Below are positions 11,101 to 23,375 of a DNA stretch of 64,000 bases, one piece after another. The DNA is from Cryptomeria japonica (lineage: Eukaryota > Streptophyta > Pinopsida > Cupressales > Cupressaceae), in assembly GCF_030272615.1 (NCBI RefSeq), contig NC_081411.1:182488977-182552976 (forward strand). The letters are read 5' to 3'. The position numbers and the translations under genes were made by a program. Each line of letters opens with the position of its first letter. The stretch's first letter is position 1. A model generated the notes under the pieces. The model ran no database searches. It was not told the DNA's origin and worked only from the letters and a program-made list of their open reading frames with translations.

Positions 11101-12424
11101 TCTTAGATATTGTTGCTGCTAGGATATGTTGTTGCCATTGATGTCAACATATTCATATGATTTATTGTTCCAGTGTTTGTAGATTAGTTTATTGATATCA
11201 TGGTTCATCTTATGAAATATTTTTAATATTATTACATCTTTCTGTATTGGTTTTGATGATACATAAATCTTAATTGATCTTATCAAATGATGTGGTTTGC
11301 AGTTTGATTTCACTGTTTAGTATTTGATGTTTCCTCCGGTACGTTCCAGTGTGATCCAATCTTCAGCTGATGTTTTGGGATGTTGTTTGGGATATCCTTG
11401 TGTATCTTTCTTTCAGATGGTTAGTGATTTGGTGTATCGTAAGTTATCTTTCTTTGTGACAATTGTTGTTATTTTAGTGTTCTTGAGTTTTAGACGTTAA
11501 CAAATGAAGATTTGATAAGTGGTGTCGGTGTAACTATTATAATCAATTCTAACATTCTTGTTCATGTTTCCTAACCATGTCCTATTTATTTTGATGGTCC
11601 ACATTGATCTTTGTGCACATTCCTAGTGACTTTGCTAAACTAATGGTGTTCTTCATGTTATGCAACATTTTTGGTGGTGTAGCGTATTGCGGTGGATCGA
11701 GGCATGATTTCCAGTGGTGATAAGTGTTGGAGCATTTTAATTAGGTCCATTATATGTCATGTACATCATTATAATGGTCTGGTGGTTGAACTTTGTATCG
11801 TGTAATGAAATTTTGTTATTGAGGGTTGAGGGTTTAGCCAAGCTTGTTGTAAAGGTTGATGAATCATATAAATTAATGATATAGTCATGTAATTTGAGTG
11901 TCGACATTGTGTTTGCATTATTAGAAAGTGGTGAAAGTGTAATCAAATGAATACATCATTCAACATTGTAATAGGCATTGGTGTGGTGTAGAGCAGACAA
12001 GTGTGCTTAACAAAGACTTTCATCAAGCATTTGTAGGTGCTATCATTGTAGTTCATCTTTTCTGGATTATAGTCCAATTGTTATTGTAAGTCAGTGAGAC
12101 TTCCCAGAGGGTTGGAGCCTTCCAAGCATTTGTATTTTGAGCAGTGAGCTCTAGGCAGTGTGCCTGAATGCAGGTGCATTCCCCATTGTAATATTTTCAC
12201 ATACTACTACAAAGTATCATTTCATTGTGGGTAGGGTCCCACTGTGGGTTTTCCTTTAACCGGGTTTACCACATCAAAATATTGGTGTTGTGTGTTGTGT
12301 TATAACTTTTCTTACCTTCTTTATTGTTGCAGTTTATCGGATTTGAATTTATGTTTAAGTTTGCTTATCCAGTAAAAATTGATTCACCCCACCTCTCAAT
12401 TTTTCTTCATTGTTGTTTCCAATA
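11101..12424 (+). mobile_element. LTR2 (3' LTR of the array)
   Basis: 1,324 bp from TCTTAGATATTG to CCAATA (terminal CA changed to TA), followed by the target duplication GATAG at 12425. It differs from LTR1 by mostly transition-type changes. Confidence 0.85.
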
Positions 12425-12429
12425 GATAG

Positions 12430-12632
12430 TACTCCAACTCAGTAGACCATTCCTTTGTTTCTATGGTGGATGGTTGGTTGTTTAGTTTTTTGTTGTCTAT
12501 TTGTTTAGTAGTTTTTTTCTAGTTGTCTCCTAATTTTTTACGTGTTTTAGGTCTGGTTTTTGTTGGGTATGCACCTCTTATATTGCCTAGGTAGTTTATT
12601 TTTAGTGGTTATGTAAAAGGTTTGGTCCTATC
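12430..12632 (+). mobile_element. Retroposon 3' tail segment between two copia insertions
   Basis: A T-rich piece resembling the 3' end of the LINE at 25580-25753 (GGTCTGGTTTTTGTTGGG versus GGTCTGGTTGGCTG). It is cut at 12632 by the next copia element and resumes at 20295 with TTGCTTTTATCAACC. I infer it is the tail of the unit whose ORF relic is at 3635-4404. Confidence 0.45.
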
Positions 12633-14124
12633 TATAAAGTTATGAAGCCAATAGCTAACAAGATGAGAGGGGGAGGTGAATCATACAAACTTAATCTTCA
12701 ATATTTCAATAGATTCAATCTAGTAACTTAAACTTCAACAATATAATAAAAAACTGCTAAACATGCTAACTCATAAACACATAATCATCATAACACCAGA
12801 TTTAACGTGGAAATCCAAATAGGGAAAAACCACTGCAGGATTTCAGACCCACTAAGAAATATACCCTTCTAGAGTATGCTTGGTTAAAAGAAAATCCTGA
12901 TAAAGATTACAAACACATTGCTAGATGTGACCCGATTAAGGGATTTCCCTCAGATCTGTTAGAATCTTCACTTTGTTAGAAGTGACCTTGTTAAAGGATT
13001 TCAAACACTCAACTAGAATGTCACCTTGCTAGAGGATTTACAAATAAGACTGTTAGGTCCACTCGGTTAAGAGATTTCTCTATTATTCAAAATAAACAAT
13101 AGTAGTAAATATATCTACAACTTCACATCTGAAATGCTAAAGCAGATTCTTATTTGCTCAAAACAATTTAGTCATAGGACTTATCTTATCCCTCTGCTAG
13201 GTTCCTTACTCTGTTATTCAAAATAGGTCTTCAAGCTTTTGTGCTCGGTAATCACTATGTAGCATCACTGTGCATACATTTTCCCGCATACATTGTTCAT
13301 CAACAATTCCTTATTTATAAACAATTCTAACTGCTTAATCTCTTTGATCACATTTCCCATTATCAATCTTAGCCATCAGATCTTCAAACTTGACCAGGTT
13401 CAATGTATCCTTCGATCTGAAAATGTTTTACCTTGCCTAGGAACTTGCATTCCTTTCTTGGAACTTGCACAAGGTTATTGCGGTTCAATCTGAGCTGTAG
13501 ATCTTCCTCCTGATCTTTCATTGCCATAGATCCTTAACAAACTTCATGTACGGTATACCAATCATTTAAACAACTCCAGCTCATCATTGTTCTTCATTAA
13601 ATAATGTTTGTATTTATCTAATACGATCTGTCATAACTCGGTTACAACACGGTAAATACTGAACTTTACTCGATAGACATTCTGCCTTCATTAACCGATA
13701 TCGATAACCTTAGGGTTTACCGACTAGGTTCCTTAGGGTTTACCGACTAGGTTCTTTGCTTGATGACATAGTATAGTATTGACCTTATAATCAGCAACAT
13801 TTGTACAATATAAAAACAATCTAAACATCATGATCTCATCATTGTCTAACTCGATAGTAGTTGCCCATTGAATAACTTATTTCTCCCCTTATTCATCACA
13901 TTCTTTTTGTGTCACTTACCGACCACTTAATACTCATCAAAACATACTTCTTAAGATATGGCAACATCATACTGAATCAGAAAATCAATTTCTTGACATC
14001 AATGACCAAATAATGTTATAAAGATAGTAATCATCCTTTTTCAGTTATATAAATAATCTTCAACAACCTTCTCAATATCCTTATTGAAATGCGAACAATC
14101 TTTCTTTCTACTGAGATGCCAACT
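12633..14124 (-). mobile_element. 3' LTR of minus-strand copia element
   Basis: Its sequence is repeated at 18794-20289. The plus-strand left edge has TATAAAG where the partner has TGTAAAG, and the right edge ends CCAACT against GCGACA, so both terminal dinucleotides are mutated. It contains a short tandem repeat of CCTTAGGGTTTACCGACTAG near 13710-13750, shared by both LTRs. Confidence 0.85.
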
Positions 14125-14545
14125 ATCTCCCCCTTTGGCATTGATGGCAAAACCAACAATATGGTAATACCAACAAGATATGCAAATTGATTTGGATTCA
14201 GATTGTTGGAATCTTCTCCTGTTATCCTTGAGTTGTACACTTCTTCTGAAAGACTTCTCCCCCTGTCATTATTCTTCTTCTTCATCAATTAGCATTCTCC
14301 CCCTTTCATTGATCTAACATTCTCCCCCTTTGACAACAATGCCAAAAAGCAAAAGAACTAATTCATGATTTCTTCCTTGCTGGTAAAAAAAAATACAAAT
14401 ATATCATCTCAGTCTCGGTCAGAGTAACATGTCTTCAATTCTTGTTTCCTGCAAAACTTTAGGCGACCTCCTAAAGTGTAAATCAACATCAATCCACACA
14501 TAATATTCTATAGATTCATCGAATTGATGCTTTCATCGAACTTTG

Positions 14546-15235
14546 TCAGTGAGTAGAAGATAGGGGTAGGACCCCTAGCTTGCTTCCGAGATACTCAAAA
14601 GTGTCCCTTGGTAATGGCTTTGTGAAGATGTCTGCAATTTGTTCCTTTGAACTGATATATTCCAGCATAACTTTCTTCTCTTGAACTTCTTCTCTGAGAT
14701 AATGATACTTTATAGAGTTATGCTTTGTCTTAGAGTGCATTACCAGATTCTTTGAAACGTTAATGGCACTCGTATTATCATAGAATATAGTTACTGGCTC
14801 AGTAACCTTTTCATTTATACCTTCTAATAGTTGCTTGATCCATGTTATATTGGTACAATTCAATGCTGCAACAACATATTCAACTTCAGCTGTTGACTGT
14901 GAAATGCATCCTTGTTTCTTGCTAAACCAACTTACTAGTCTATTTCCCAAGAAGAAAGCTCCACCACTTGTGCTTTTCTAGTCATCAATGTTCCCTACCC
15001 AATCGGCATCAGTATAAACTTTTAAATCAAAATCATTTCCTTTTTCATATACTAAGCCATAGTCTTCAGTGCCTCTTAAGTATCTGAAAATTCTCTTGAT
15101 TACTGTCATATGGGTTTCCTTGGGATCTGCAAAAAATCTTGCAACAATACCTATTGCATGTGCTATATCCAGTCTACTATGCACAACATATTATAACTTT
15201 CCAATCATAGATCAGTAAAGTGTCTCATCAACAGA
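14546..15235 (-). pseudogene. copia RNase H (minus element)
   Basis: Two open pieces in register with one stop between them at about 14979. The first (15184-14978) reads MHSRLDIAHAIGIVARF then KVYTDADWVGN. The second (14950-14546) reads QGCISQSTAEVEYVVAAL and ends KLGVLPLSSTH, the usual copia C-terminus. The RNase H residues YTDADW, STAEVEY and FYDNTSAI are visible. The enzyme degrades RNA in the RNA/DNA hybrid. Confidence 0.85.
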
Positions 15236-16020
15236 TGCAGATTCATCATTCTTTGATAGTTTACAGTTGGTAGTCATAGGAGTACTTACAAGTTTAGAAT
15301 CCTCCATTCCAATTTCTTCAAGATTTCCTTTATGTACTTGGATTGAGTAATGAAAATATCATCTTTCATTTGCAGTATCTGTAAACCTATAAAATACTTT
15401 ATCTCATCGATTAGTGAGATCTCAAATTCTTTGCACATTTCATTTCCAAAGTTTTTGCATAGAGAGTCATTTCCATAAAATATAATGTCATCAACAAATA
15501 TGGTTGAGATCAGTATTCCATTGTCCTCATCATTCTTCATGTACATATTGTTGTTTTCACTTGTTCTTATAAAACTAATCATGATCAAATAAGAGTGAAG
15601 TCTTTCATACCATGCTCTAGGTGCTTGTTTCAGCCCATATAAAGCTTTGTTTAATTTACATACCTGATCTTTAATCCTGTCTTCAACAAATCCTTCAGGT
15701 TGTTCAATGTAAACTTCTTCTAGTATGCCATTCAAAAATGCAGATTTAACATCCATTTGATATACCTTGAAATTTTTGAAAGCAGCATATGCCAACAATG
15801 TTCTTACTCCCTCAAGTCTAGCCACAAGTGCAAAAGTCTCACCATAATCTATTCCTTCTTCTTGAGCATAGCCTTTGCAAATTAGTCTTTCTTTGTTTCG
15901 AATGACCTCACCTTTTTCATTTAGCTTGTTTCTGAAAATCCACTTTGTACCGATTACATATTTGTCCTTCGGTCTTGGGATCAGTGTCCATGTGTCATTC
16001 TTCTTGATTTGATCAATCTC
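15236..16020 (-). pseudogene. copia reverse transcriptase (minus element)
   Basis: The open part (15825-15286) begins [16 protein letters not shown] and holds [42 protein letters not shown] and the catalytic box [12 protein letters not shown], which is intact. The N-terminal RT residues lie at 16020-15826, with a break near 15826 joining to the integrase C-terminal ORF. A frameshift near 15290 separates it from RNase H. Confidence 0.85.
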
Positions 16021-17250
16021 TTATGTCATAGCATTTACCCAATCTTCACTGTTAAATGCCTCTTTTACTATTCTTGGTTCAAATTCAGATATCAAACATG
16101 TGTTCTGTCTCAGTTTGTTCCTTGTCATCACTGGATCATCCCTATCTCCAATAATCTGACTTGATGCACGATGTCTTCTGACATATTTGGCTAATATAGG
16201 CTCGGTAGGCTCTGTATGATCTTCTTCATCACTCGGTAACTGGACATTATCTTCATTTTCTTTAGCAACTTTCTCGGTAGGACTTCTCAGTTGAACATAA
16301 ATAAATTCTTCATAGTTTTCTGGTTCTTTGGAATTTCCTTCATCATTTCTTTCTGCAAATTCATCAATTTTCACATTTGCACTTTCCACTATTTTGTTAG
16401 ATGATTTGATCAGACATTTAAATGCTTTACTTCTAGAAGAATAACCAAGAAATGTTCCTTCCTCACTTTTCTGATCAAACTTTCCATTTCTATCATCTTT
16501 GTGAACATAACATCTACTTCCAAAGATTTTAAAGTAACTTACATTAGGTTTCTTGTCATACCAGATTTCATATGGTGTCTTCATAGTTCCTTTCTTCAGT
16601 TGTACTCAGTTTAGGGTGTAAACAACAGTGCAGATTGCTTCTCTCCAAAATGTTTGAGGTACCCTCTTTTCTATCATTAGTGTTCTGGCACAATCTACAA
16701 TTGATCTATTTCTTCTCTCAGCTATCCCATTTTGTTGTGGTGTTCTTGGTGTAGACACTTGCCTTTTTATACCATGATCATTGCAGAATAAGTTAAATTC
16801 ATCAGAAGTGAACTCTCCTCCTCTATCAGATCTAAGACATTTCAGTTGTCTTCCTGTTTCATTTTCAACTCTTGCCTTGTACCATTTAAACATTTTAAAA
16901 GCTTCTAATTTTTCTTTTAAAAACATAACTGAGATCATCCTTGAGTAATCATCCACAAATAATATGAAATATTTATCTCCATAATAACTTTGAACTTTCA
17001 TGGGACCACAAAGGTCAGTGTGTACTAGATCTAAAATTCCTTTAGAAGTGTAGGACTTACTTGTAAAGCTTGATCTTGTCATCTTACCCATCTGGCATCC
17101 TCGGCACATAGCATTCTCAGGTTTTTCCAGACTCGGTAGACCTCTTACTCGGTGCTTCTTACTTATTTTGATCAGATTATCAAAATTTACATGACAAAAC
17201 CTTTTATGCCATAACTAGGTATCATCTATCTTAGCATAAAGACACTTGTT
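16021..17250 (-). pseudogene. copia integrase (minus element)
   Basis: Pre-integrase and core domains run from about 17250 to 16606: MCRGCQMGKMTRSSF, HTDLCGPMKV (first Asp), LRSDRGGEFTS (second Asp) and PRTPQQNGIAERRN with the catalytic Glu intact. A stop near 16605 separates the C-terminal domain (16584-16021: KTPYEIWYDKKPNVSYF, GTFLGYSSRSKAFKC, then an acidic linker with SDEEDHTEP). Integrase inserts the cDNA into the host genome. The catalytic residues are preserved, but the polyprotein is interrupted. Confidence 0.85.
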
Positions 17251-18669
17251 TCAAGTTGAGTCAAGATGAAATGTATTACCTTTTGTTTGTGTCCTGGTAG
17301 CAGCTAACTTTCCATGCTTGTCATGAACTTTGACAATTCCTTTCTGAAATTCTATTCGGTATCCTGTATTGTTTAGCTGTGCTACACTAAACAAATTGTA
17401 TTTCAAACCTTCAACCCAGTATACATCATCACATTTAGCATTGTCAAGAAGTGTTATAGATCCTTTACCTTTCACCGAACATGGTACATCATTACCAAAT
17501 CTAACATAACCTCCATCATAGTCTTCTAATTTAACAAACTTGTGTTTATCACCTATCATGTGATGTGAGCATCCACTATCTATGATCCAAGAATCATTAT
17601 TATTTATGTGAGATATTAGGGCTTTTTCTTCATACCTTTCTTCATCTGATCCATCTTTAATAGCCACATAAACAACTTCCTCTGTATCAGTTTCATCAGA
17701 TTGATCATCGTTGGATTCTTCATCAGCTACTAGGCATGTCTTTTTGTCTCTCCTCTTGAAGTCTCGGTGTCCTCTGTATTGGTTGTCTTTCTGCCTGTTA
17801 TCTCGGTATTCTCTATTTTCACTAGATTCTTTGTCAGGATAGTTAGAAGCCATATGACCTATTTTATCACAATTGAAACATTTTAAAGGTAGCTTTCCTT
17901 TATACTTGCCTTTGCCTCTCGATAGCCTTCTGGCCAATAGTGCTTCAAACTCTTCCTTCTTTCTAATTTCCTCACACAATTTGTGTACTTCTTCCATGTT
18001 CTTACAAAATATTTCACTTGCTCCATTGTGATTTCCTTCAGAGTACTTACTCATTCTATCATTGTAGTCATTAGATTCACCAAGATGAAAAGAACTGAAT
18101 GCAGATTCTAGTTTATTTACTGAAGACCCACTATTATCAAAATTACTTAACTCAAATGCATGTAGCTTACTGATAGTAGCATCCAAAGAAGCTGGCATGT
18201 TAGGTACATACCTTAGTTCACTGATTGCAGAGACTCAAATAGCATAAGCTGGTAGAAGTGTTCTAAGCAACTTACTTGTTACATCCTTTTCTTCAATAGT
18301 TCCTCCTACTCCTTTGATTTGATTGATAGTCTCCTTTAACCTTGTGATGTATTGGGTTATGTTCTCACCTTCATTGATTCTCATGGATTCAAGTTGTCCT
18401 CTTAGGCTATCTACTTTTTCTCTTTGGACATGTTCATCATCACCATACACAGATATAAGCTTGGTCCACATTGCTTTTGCATCATTACAACCTTGTAGAT
18501 CATTAAACTCTAAGTCGGTCAATACTGATGTTATTTCAATCATAGCTTGAATATGTTCTTGCTTTGCCTTTATCTCTTCCAAGGTCATCAGGTTGGTGCT
18601 CGGTGCAATGTAATCATTCTCCAGATAATATGTAGCATATTCTCAAATTCCTGATAGGTGCAACTTCAT
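17251..18669 (-). pseudogene. copia gag and protease (minus element)
   Basis: The likely gag start is the ATG at 18669 (MKLHLSGI), with a stop eight codons later. It runs on through MTLEEIKAKQEHIQAM and a UBN2-like body (CNDAKAMWTKLISVYGDD). A break near 18235 leads to a second open piece (18198-17251). That piece carries a zinc knuckle CFNCDKIGHMASNYPD with Tyr in place of the last Cys, and a protease with the intact active site SWIIDSGCSHHMIGD. It continues with GYVRFGND and YNLFSVAQL. Confidence 0.85.
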
Positions 18670-18779
18670 TCTTTTCTGCCGTGTGGAGAAACTTGACTTG
18701 TTCAGCTTTGGTGCATCCCTTTTATACATCTTCGGATCTTTGCCTCAACTACCTTTAAACTTTTCTTCCAGAGTCCACA

Positions 18780-18791
18780 GCTCTGCTACCA
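18780..18791 (-). promoter_or_regulatory. Primer binding site, variant
   Basis: The minus strand reads TGGTAGCAGAGC, one base from the initiator-Met site TGGTATCAGAGC, two bases from the LTR edge at 18794. Confidence 0.8.
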
Positions 18792-18793
18792 AT

Positions 18794-20289
18794 TGTAAAG
18801 TTCTAAAGCCAATAGCTAACAAGGTGAGAGGGGGGGCGAGGTGAATCATACAAACTTAATCTTCAATATTTTGACAGATTCAACCTGGTAACTTAAACTT
18901 TAGCAATATAATCAAAAACCGCTAAACATGCTAACTCATAAACACATAATCATCATAACACCAGATTTAAAGTGGAAACCCAAATAGGGAAAAACCACTG
19001 TGGGATTTCGGACCCACTAAGAAATATACTCTTCTAGAGTATGCTCGGTTAAAAGAAAATCCTGTTAAAGATTACAAACACATTACTAGATGTGACCCGG
19101 TTAAGAGATTTCCCTCAGATCTGTTAGAATCTTCACTTTGTTTGAAGTGACCTTGTTAAAGGATTTCAAACACTCAACTAGAATGTCACCTTGCTAGAGG
19201 ATTTACAAATAAGACTGTTAGGTCCACTCAGTTAAGAGATTTCTCTATTATTCAAAAAAAAAAACAATAGTAAATATATCTGCAACTTCACATCTGAAAT
19301 GCTAAAGAAGATTCTTATTTGCTCAAAACAATTTAGTCATAGGACTTATCTTGTCCCTCTGTTGGACTCCTTACTTTGTTATTCAAAATAGGTCTTCAAG
19401 CTTCTATGCTCAGTAATCACTATGTAGCATCACTGTGCATACATTTGCCCGCATACATTGTTCATCAACAATTCCTTATTTATAAATAATTCTAACCACT
19501 TAATCTCCTTGATCACATTTCCCATGATCAATCTTAGCCATCAGATCTTCAAACTTAACCAAGTTCAATGTATCCTTCGATCTGAAAATGTTTTACCTTG
19601 CCTAGGAACTTGCATTCCTTTCTTGGAACTTGCACAAGGTTATTACAGTTCAATCTAAGTCGTAGATCTTCCTCCCGATCTTTCATTGCCATAGATCCTT
19701 AACAAACTTCATGCACGGTATACCAATCATTTAAACAAATCTAGCTCATCATTGTCCTTCATTAAATAATGTTTGTATTCATCCAATACGATCTGTCATA
19801 ACTCGGTTACAACACGGTAAATACTGAACTTCACTCAGTAGACATTCTGCCTTCATTAACTAATATCGATAACCTTAGGGTTTACCGACTAGGTTCCTTA
19901 GGGTTTACCGACTAGGTTCTTTGCTCGGTGACATAGTATAGTATTAACCTTATAATCAACAACATTTTTAGAATATAAAAACAATCTAAACATCATGATC
20001 TCATCATTGTCTAACTTTGTAGTAGTTGCCCATTGAATAACTTATTTCTCCCTTTATTCATCACATTCTTTCTGTGTCACTTACCGACCACTTAATACTC
20101 ATCAAAACATACTTCTTAAGGTATGGCAAAATCATACTGAATCATAAAATTAATTTCTTGACATCAATGACAAAATAATGTTATAAAGATAGTAATCATC
20201 CTTTTTCAGTTATATCAATAATGTTCAACAACCTTCTCAATATCCTTATTGAAATGCTAACAATCTTTCTTTCTACTGAGATGGCGACA
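18794..20289 (-). mobile_element. 5' LTR of minus-strand copia element
   Basis: 1,496 bp with TG...CA termini (TGTAAAGTTC to GGCGACA on the plus strand), next to the PBS. It is the better-preserved of the pair. Confidence 0.9.
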
Positions 20290-20294
20290 CTATC

Positions 20295-21661
20295 TTGCTT
20301 TTATCAACCAAAATAGTTGTATGTACATTATTGTGGAAGTGTAACATGTTGTTGCCATATCTTTAGCATTTTTGTCATTATTCCAAAAAAAAGGGTAATT
20401 TTTTTAGTTTTTTCCTTTGGTGTGTTGGTTGGGGCATTACTTATGGCATCAAAACCCATGTTGTAACACTAAATAAAAGAGGGACCTAACAAATCCTCCA
20501 TTGTAAAATTTAAATAAAAATGAACATGACAAATCCTCCTTCCCAATATTTCTTGTCCTTATGCAATTAACAATATATAGATCCAAGTTCTTAATTACAA
20601 AATGATTTTTCATAACCAATTGCATACCAAACAATGATTATGTTCTTGTTAGGTGTAGCAACCTTTGACACGCGACATAATGCAAACTTGGAAACATATA
20701 TTCTTGTGTGATATTGCCTTGAGTACAAAAATATTCTTCATGAAATCTAAACCCTTAGATGGAAAAAAAAATAGCGCATATATTCTAACAGTTAAACTAA
20801 TCCATCAACAACTGAATGTAATTTTGGTCATTCTCCTTTCTACAAATTTGATAACTTTGAGAGTAAAAGACCTACACTAAATTAATTTTATGTTATTATT
20901 TCCCTAACATAACCAAGTTACCTCTGCCATCATTTTATTTTTAGAGAACATATATTTCTTCCCATTTTATATTCTTCCTTGTATAAGCATCTATTTGAAG
21001 TATACACATGCACTAGAACTTGAGAATTCAAACCATAAGCACATGAAACTTATCATTGTATCACAAATATTGTTTTTATACTAAATGAAATTATTATGAC
21101 CATCAATGAGTCATTCACAATAATTACACAAATTTAAAATAATTACCCATTTTACCTTTGAGTTGTTCAGATAAAAACTACTAGAAACCACACCATTTGT
21201 TTCAAACTTTGCCTCAACTTGATGATTTCATAAATAATTTTAGGATTTGATTTATAGCACAAATATGACATATGGGGGCCAAGAATTAGCATCATATAGT
21301 AGCAACACATATTCCTCCTAACTCTAAAAACTGCCCTTGTAGATTGTCTTAGGACTCTTTCTAATGATACACTATCATTGAGAGAAAAATCTAGACACTA
21401 AAGATTTTTATACTGGTGAAAATATGAATTTTGTAACATGGTAGACTATGATAATACTCATGTAATACTCTACAACAACCAACACATTCTTTAGGAACAA
21501 ATATTTCATTAATCTCTATACTACTTAGAAAATACATGTCAATTAACCCATCCTTCACCTCAAATTGGGAAATTGTTTCTTTTTCTTCAATGACTAATCT
21601 ATAATAATAAATATTTATATAGGGGAAGAAAATAACATCATGTAGTAGTATAGGGGAATAA
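20295..21661. other. AT-rich stretch, no gene recognised
   Basis: The first 15 bases (TTGCTTTTATCAACC) look like the end of the interrupted retroposon tail. The rest is AT-rich, with only short unconvincing frames on either strand. Near 21620-21675 the motif ACATCATGTA occurs twice; the second copy is the left target duplication of the following LINE. Confidence 0.5.
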
Positions 21662-21689
21662 AAAAACATCATGTAATTGTTTCTCTAAT

Positions 21690-22870
21690 GAGTGAAGCTT
21701 TCAACAAAATAATTTAGAGAAATGTTAGGAAGAGTAATCTGAGGGGTTTCCGGTCGTCATCTCAAGCTACTATTTTCTCCCACCAGCAATTTGTTGATGA
21801 TATGATACTAATGGGAGAAATTATTATTAAAGAAGCTAATAATATTAAGGTTATTTTGGATACTTATGAGAAAGGATCGAGGCAAAAAGGTTAGTCTCTC
21901 TAAAAGCTCCATATTCTTCATGAATACTCCTGAGCATAGAAAAATGAAGATTGCCAATATCCTGGGCTGTAAGATGGGTGTCCTCCCTGATTCGTATTTG
22001 GGTCTACCCTTGTGTCTGGGACCTTTCCTTGAATCTTTCTGGTTTAGTTTGGTAGATAAATTTTAAAGGAAGCTGGCTGGTTGGAAAGGGGCTTTGCTAA
22101 GCCAAGTGGATAAAATTCAATTAATTAAGGCTTTGCTTTAGAATCTCCCTTTTTATTCTATGAGTCTATTTAAAATCTTGGTCAAATTTGTAGATAGAAT
22201 GGAATTATTCAAAAGCGCTTCCTTTTGTCAAGATCTTAACCCAAGAGTAGGCTTCATTTGGTCACTTGGGATCAGGTTTGTTTGCCTAGGAATCGTGGAG
22301 GCTTGGTTATTAGACATCTAAGAGACTTTAATAGAGCTTTAATGACGAAGAAGCTATGGAGATGTCTGGAAAGGAACAATGAGTGGATTGATATTTTTAA
22401 GGACAAATACCAAATTCATGGCTTCCAAAAAATGCTGGAAAATTATTCCCTCCTGACTTTTGTTTTTTGATTTGTGGGATAACTTCTTCAGATCCTCTCC
22501 CATTATTTCTCAGGGAAGCCGATGGGTTCTAGGAAATGGTAGAAATATAAGGTTTTGGGATGATTGGTGGATAGGAGAAGGACCTTTGTCTAATTTGGTG
22601 TGGGCTTCACAATTCAAAGAGAAATGCATTAATCTAATTGGATCTTAGGTTAGGGATTATATTAGTAATGGCATTTGGGTGTATCTCAAAACCTTGGATG
22701 CTTCTCTATCTCTATTATTTTCTTGGTTGAACATGATCACCATTCCTTCTTCTCTAGTGGAAGATTTTGTTATTTGGAATGTCTCTTCCTTGAGGCAGTT
22801 TTTGGTGGCAAATGCTTTTAAGAATCATCACTAGGTCTTTCTCTCCTCCCCCCTTTTGAGCTAGAATTTG
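21690..22870 (+). pseudogene. LINE reverse transcriptase, C-terminal part
   Basis: The catalytic motif reads QFVDDMILMGE at about 21790-21825 (family: FADD). After a frameshift near 21880 come KVSLSKSSIFF, GVLPDSYLGLPLCLGP and WFSLVDKF, which are the plant L1 RT palm/thumb motifs. A third piece (22258-22648) gives VTWDQVCLPRNRGGL and NRALMTKKLWRCLE, then GSRWVLGNGRNIRFWDDWW, typical of the region after RT in plant LINEs. Stops and shifts near 21890, 22065, 22140, 22470 and 22648 make it non-functional. The enzyme would perform target-primed reverse transcription. Confidence 0.85.
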
Positions 22871-23375
22871 GAATAATCTCTTAATTCCTGAAGGCAATGT
22901 CTTCTTCTAGTTATTCATGCAAAACAAGATTGCTACCATTGATAATCTCTATAAACGTGGGATCCCCATCACTAATAAACGCTTTTTATCTAAAGAGGAA
23001 GCTGAAAATGTTGATCATTTTATCTTACATTGCTCCTTTGCTAGGGACATCAAGGCTTTCTTTTTCAACCTATGGAATTGTAATTGGGTCTCCCTTGATT
23101 CTATCCAGAACTTTCGGTTCCAATGGAAGTGCCCTTATGACAATTATGCGATTGGTATTCTATGGAACTTATCCCTCCCTCATATTTCTTGGGGTTTGTG
23201 GAAGGAGAGAAATGATAGGTTCTTCAAAGATTTGGAGTCTAATGCTCTTCTAGTGGCTTTTAGAATAAGGAATGCTATTAAGGAAAATTTTCTTAATAAC
23301 TGTCTTGGCAGGAAAGATGATCCTCCTCTTGAGTCTTGCCAGGAGGAATGGGATACATTCAAGTGGTGGTAGATA
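22871..23375 (+). pseudogene. LINE zf-RVT-like region
   Basis: The open piece 22917-23372 (frame starting MQNKIATIDNLYKRGI) contains EEAENVDHFILHCSFARDI. This is the plant zf-RVT signature with E..DH..L.C kept, although the two upstream cysteines expected in the family are replaced. It lies between RT and RNase H as in plant L1 elements. An overlapping plus-frame ORF at 22897-23253 is a shadow. Confidence 0.75.

Larger units (their letters stand above)
4405..12429 (+). mobile_element. Ty1/copia array with three LTRs, TSD GATAG
   Basis: The whole structure is flanked by GATAG at 4405-4409 and 12425-12429. In order: LTR0 (truncated), a deleted internal remnant, LTR1, a full internal region with gag-pol relics, and LTR2. 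LTR1 and LTR2 are roughly 93% identical over the first 265 bases by eye. The outer duplication brackets the array, so the extra LTR arose after or during insertion, for instance by unequal recombination giving LTR-int-LTR-int-LTR followed by deletion in the first internal region. Gag, protease, integrase, RT and RNase H are in that order, as in Ty1/copia. No reading frame is intact. Confidence 0.85.
12628..20294 (-). mobile_element. Near-complete minus-strand Ty1/copia element, TSD CTATC
   Basis: The two LTRs (12633-14124 and 18794-20289) are flanked outside by CTATC at 12628-12632 and 20290-20294. On the minus strand the order is LTR, PBS, gag, protease, integrase, RT, RNase H, polypurine tract (AAAGGGGGAGAT, 14125-14136), LTR. 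The element body is about 7.66 kb. The LTRs are about 93% identical over their first 310 bases by eye. Coding is broken by only a handful of stops and shifts, so it is the best-preserved copia copy here. It lies in an older retroposon tail. Confidence 0.9.
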
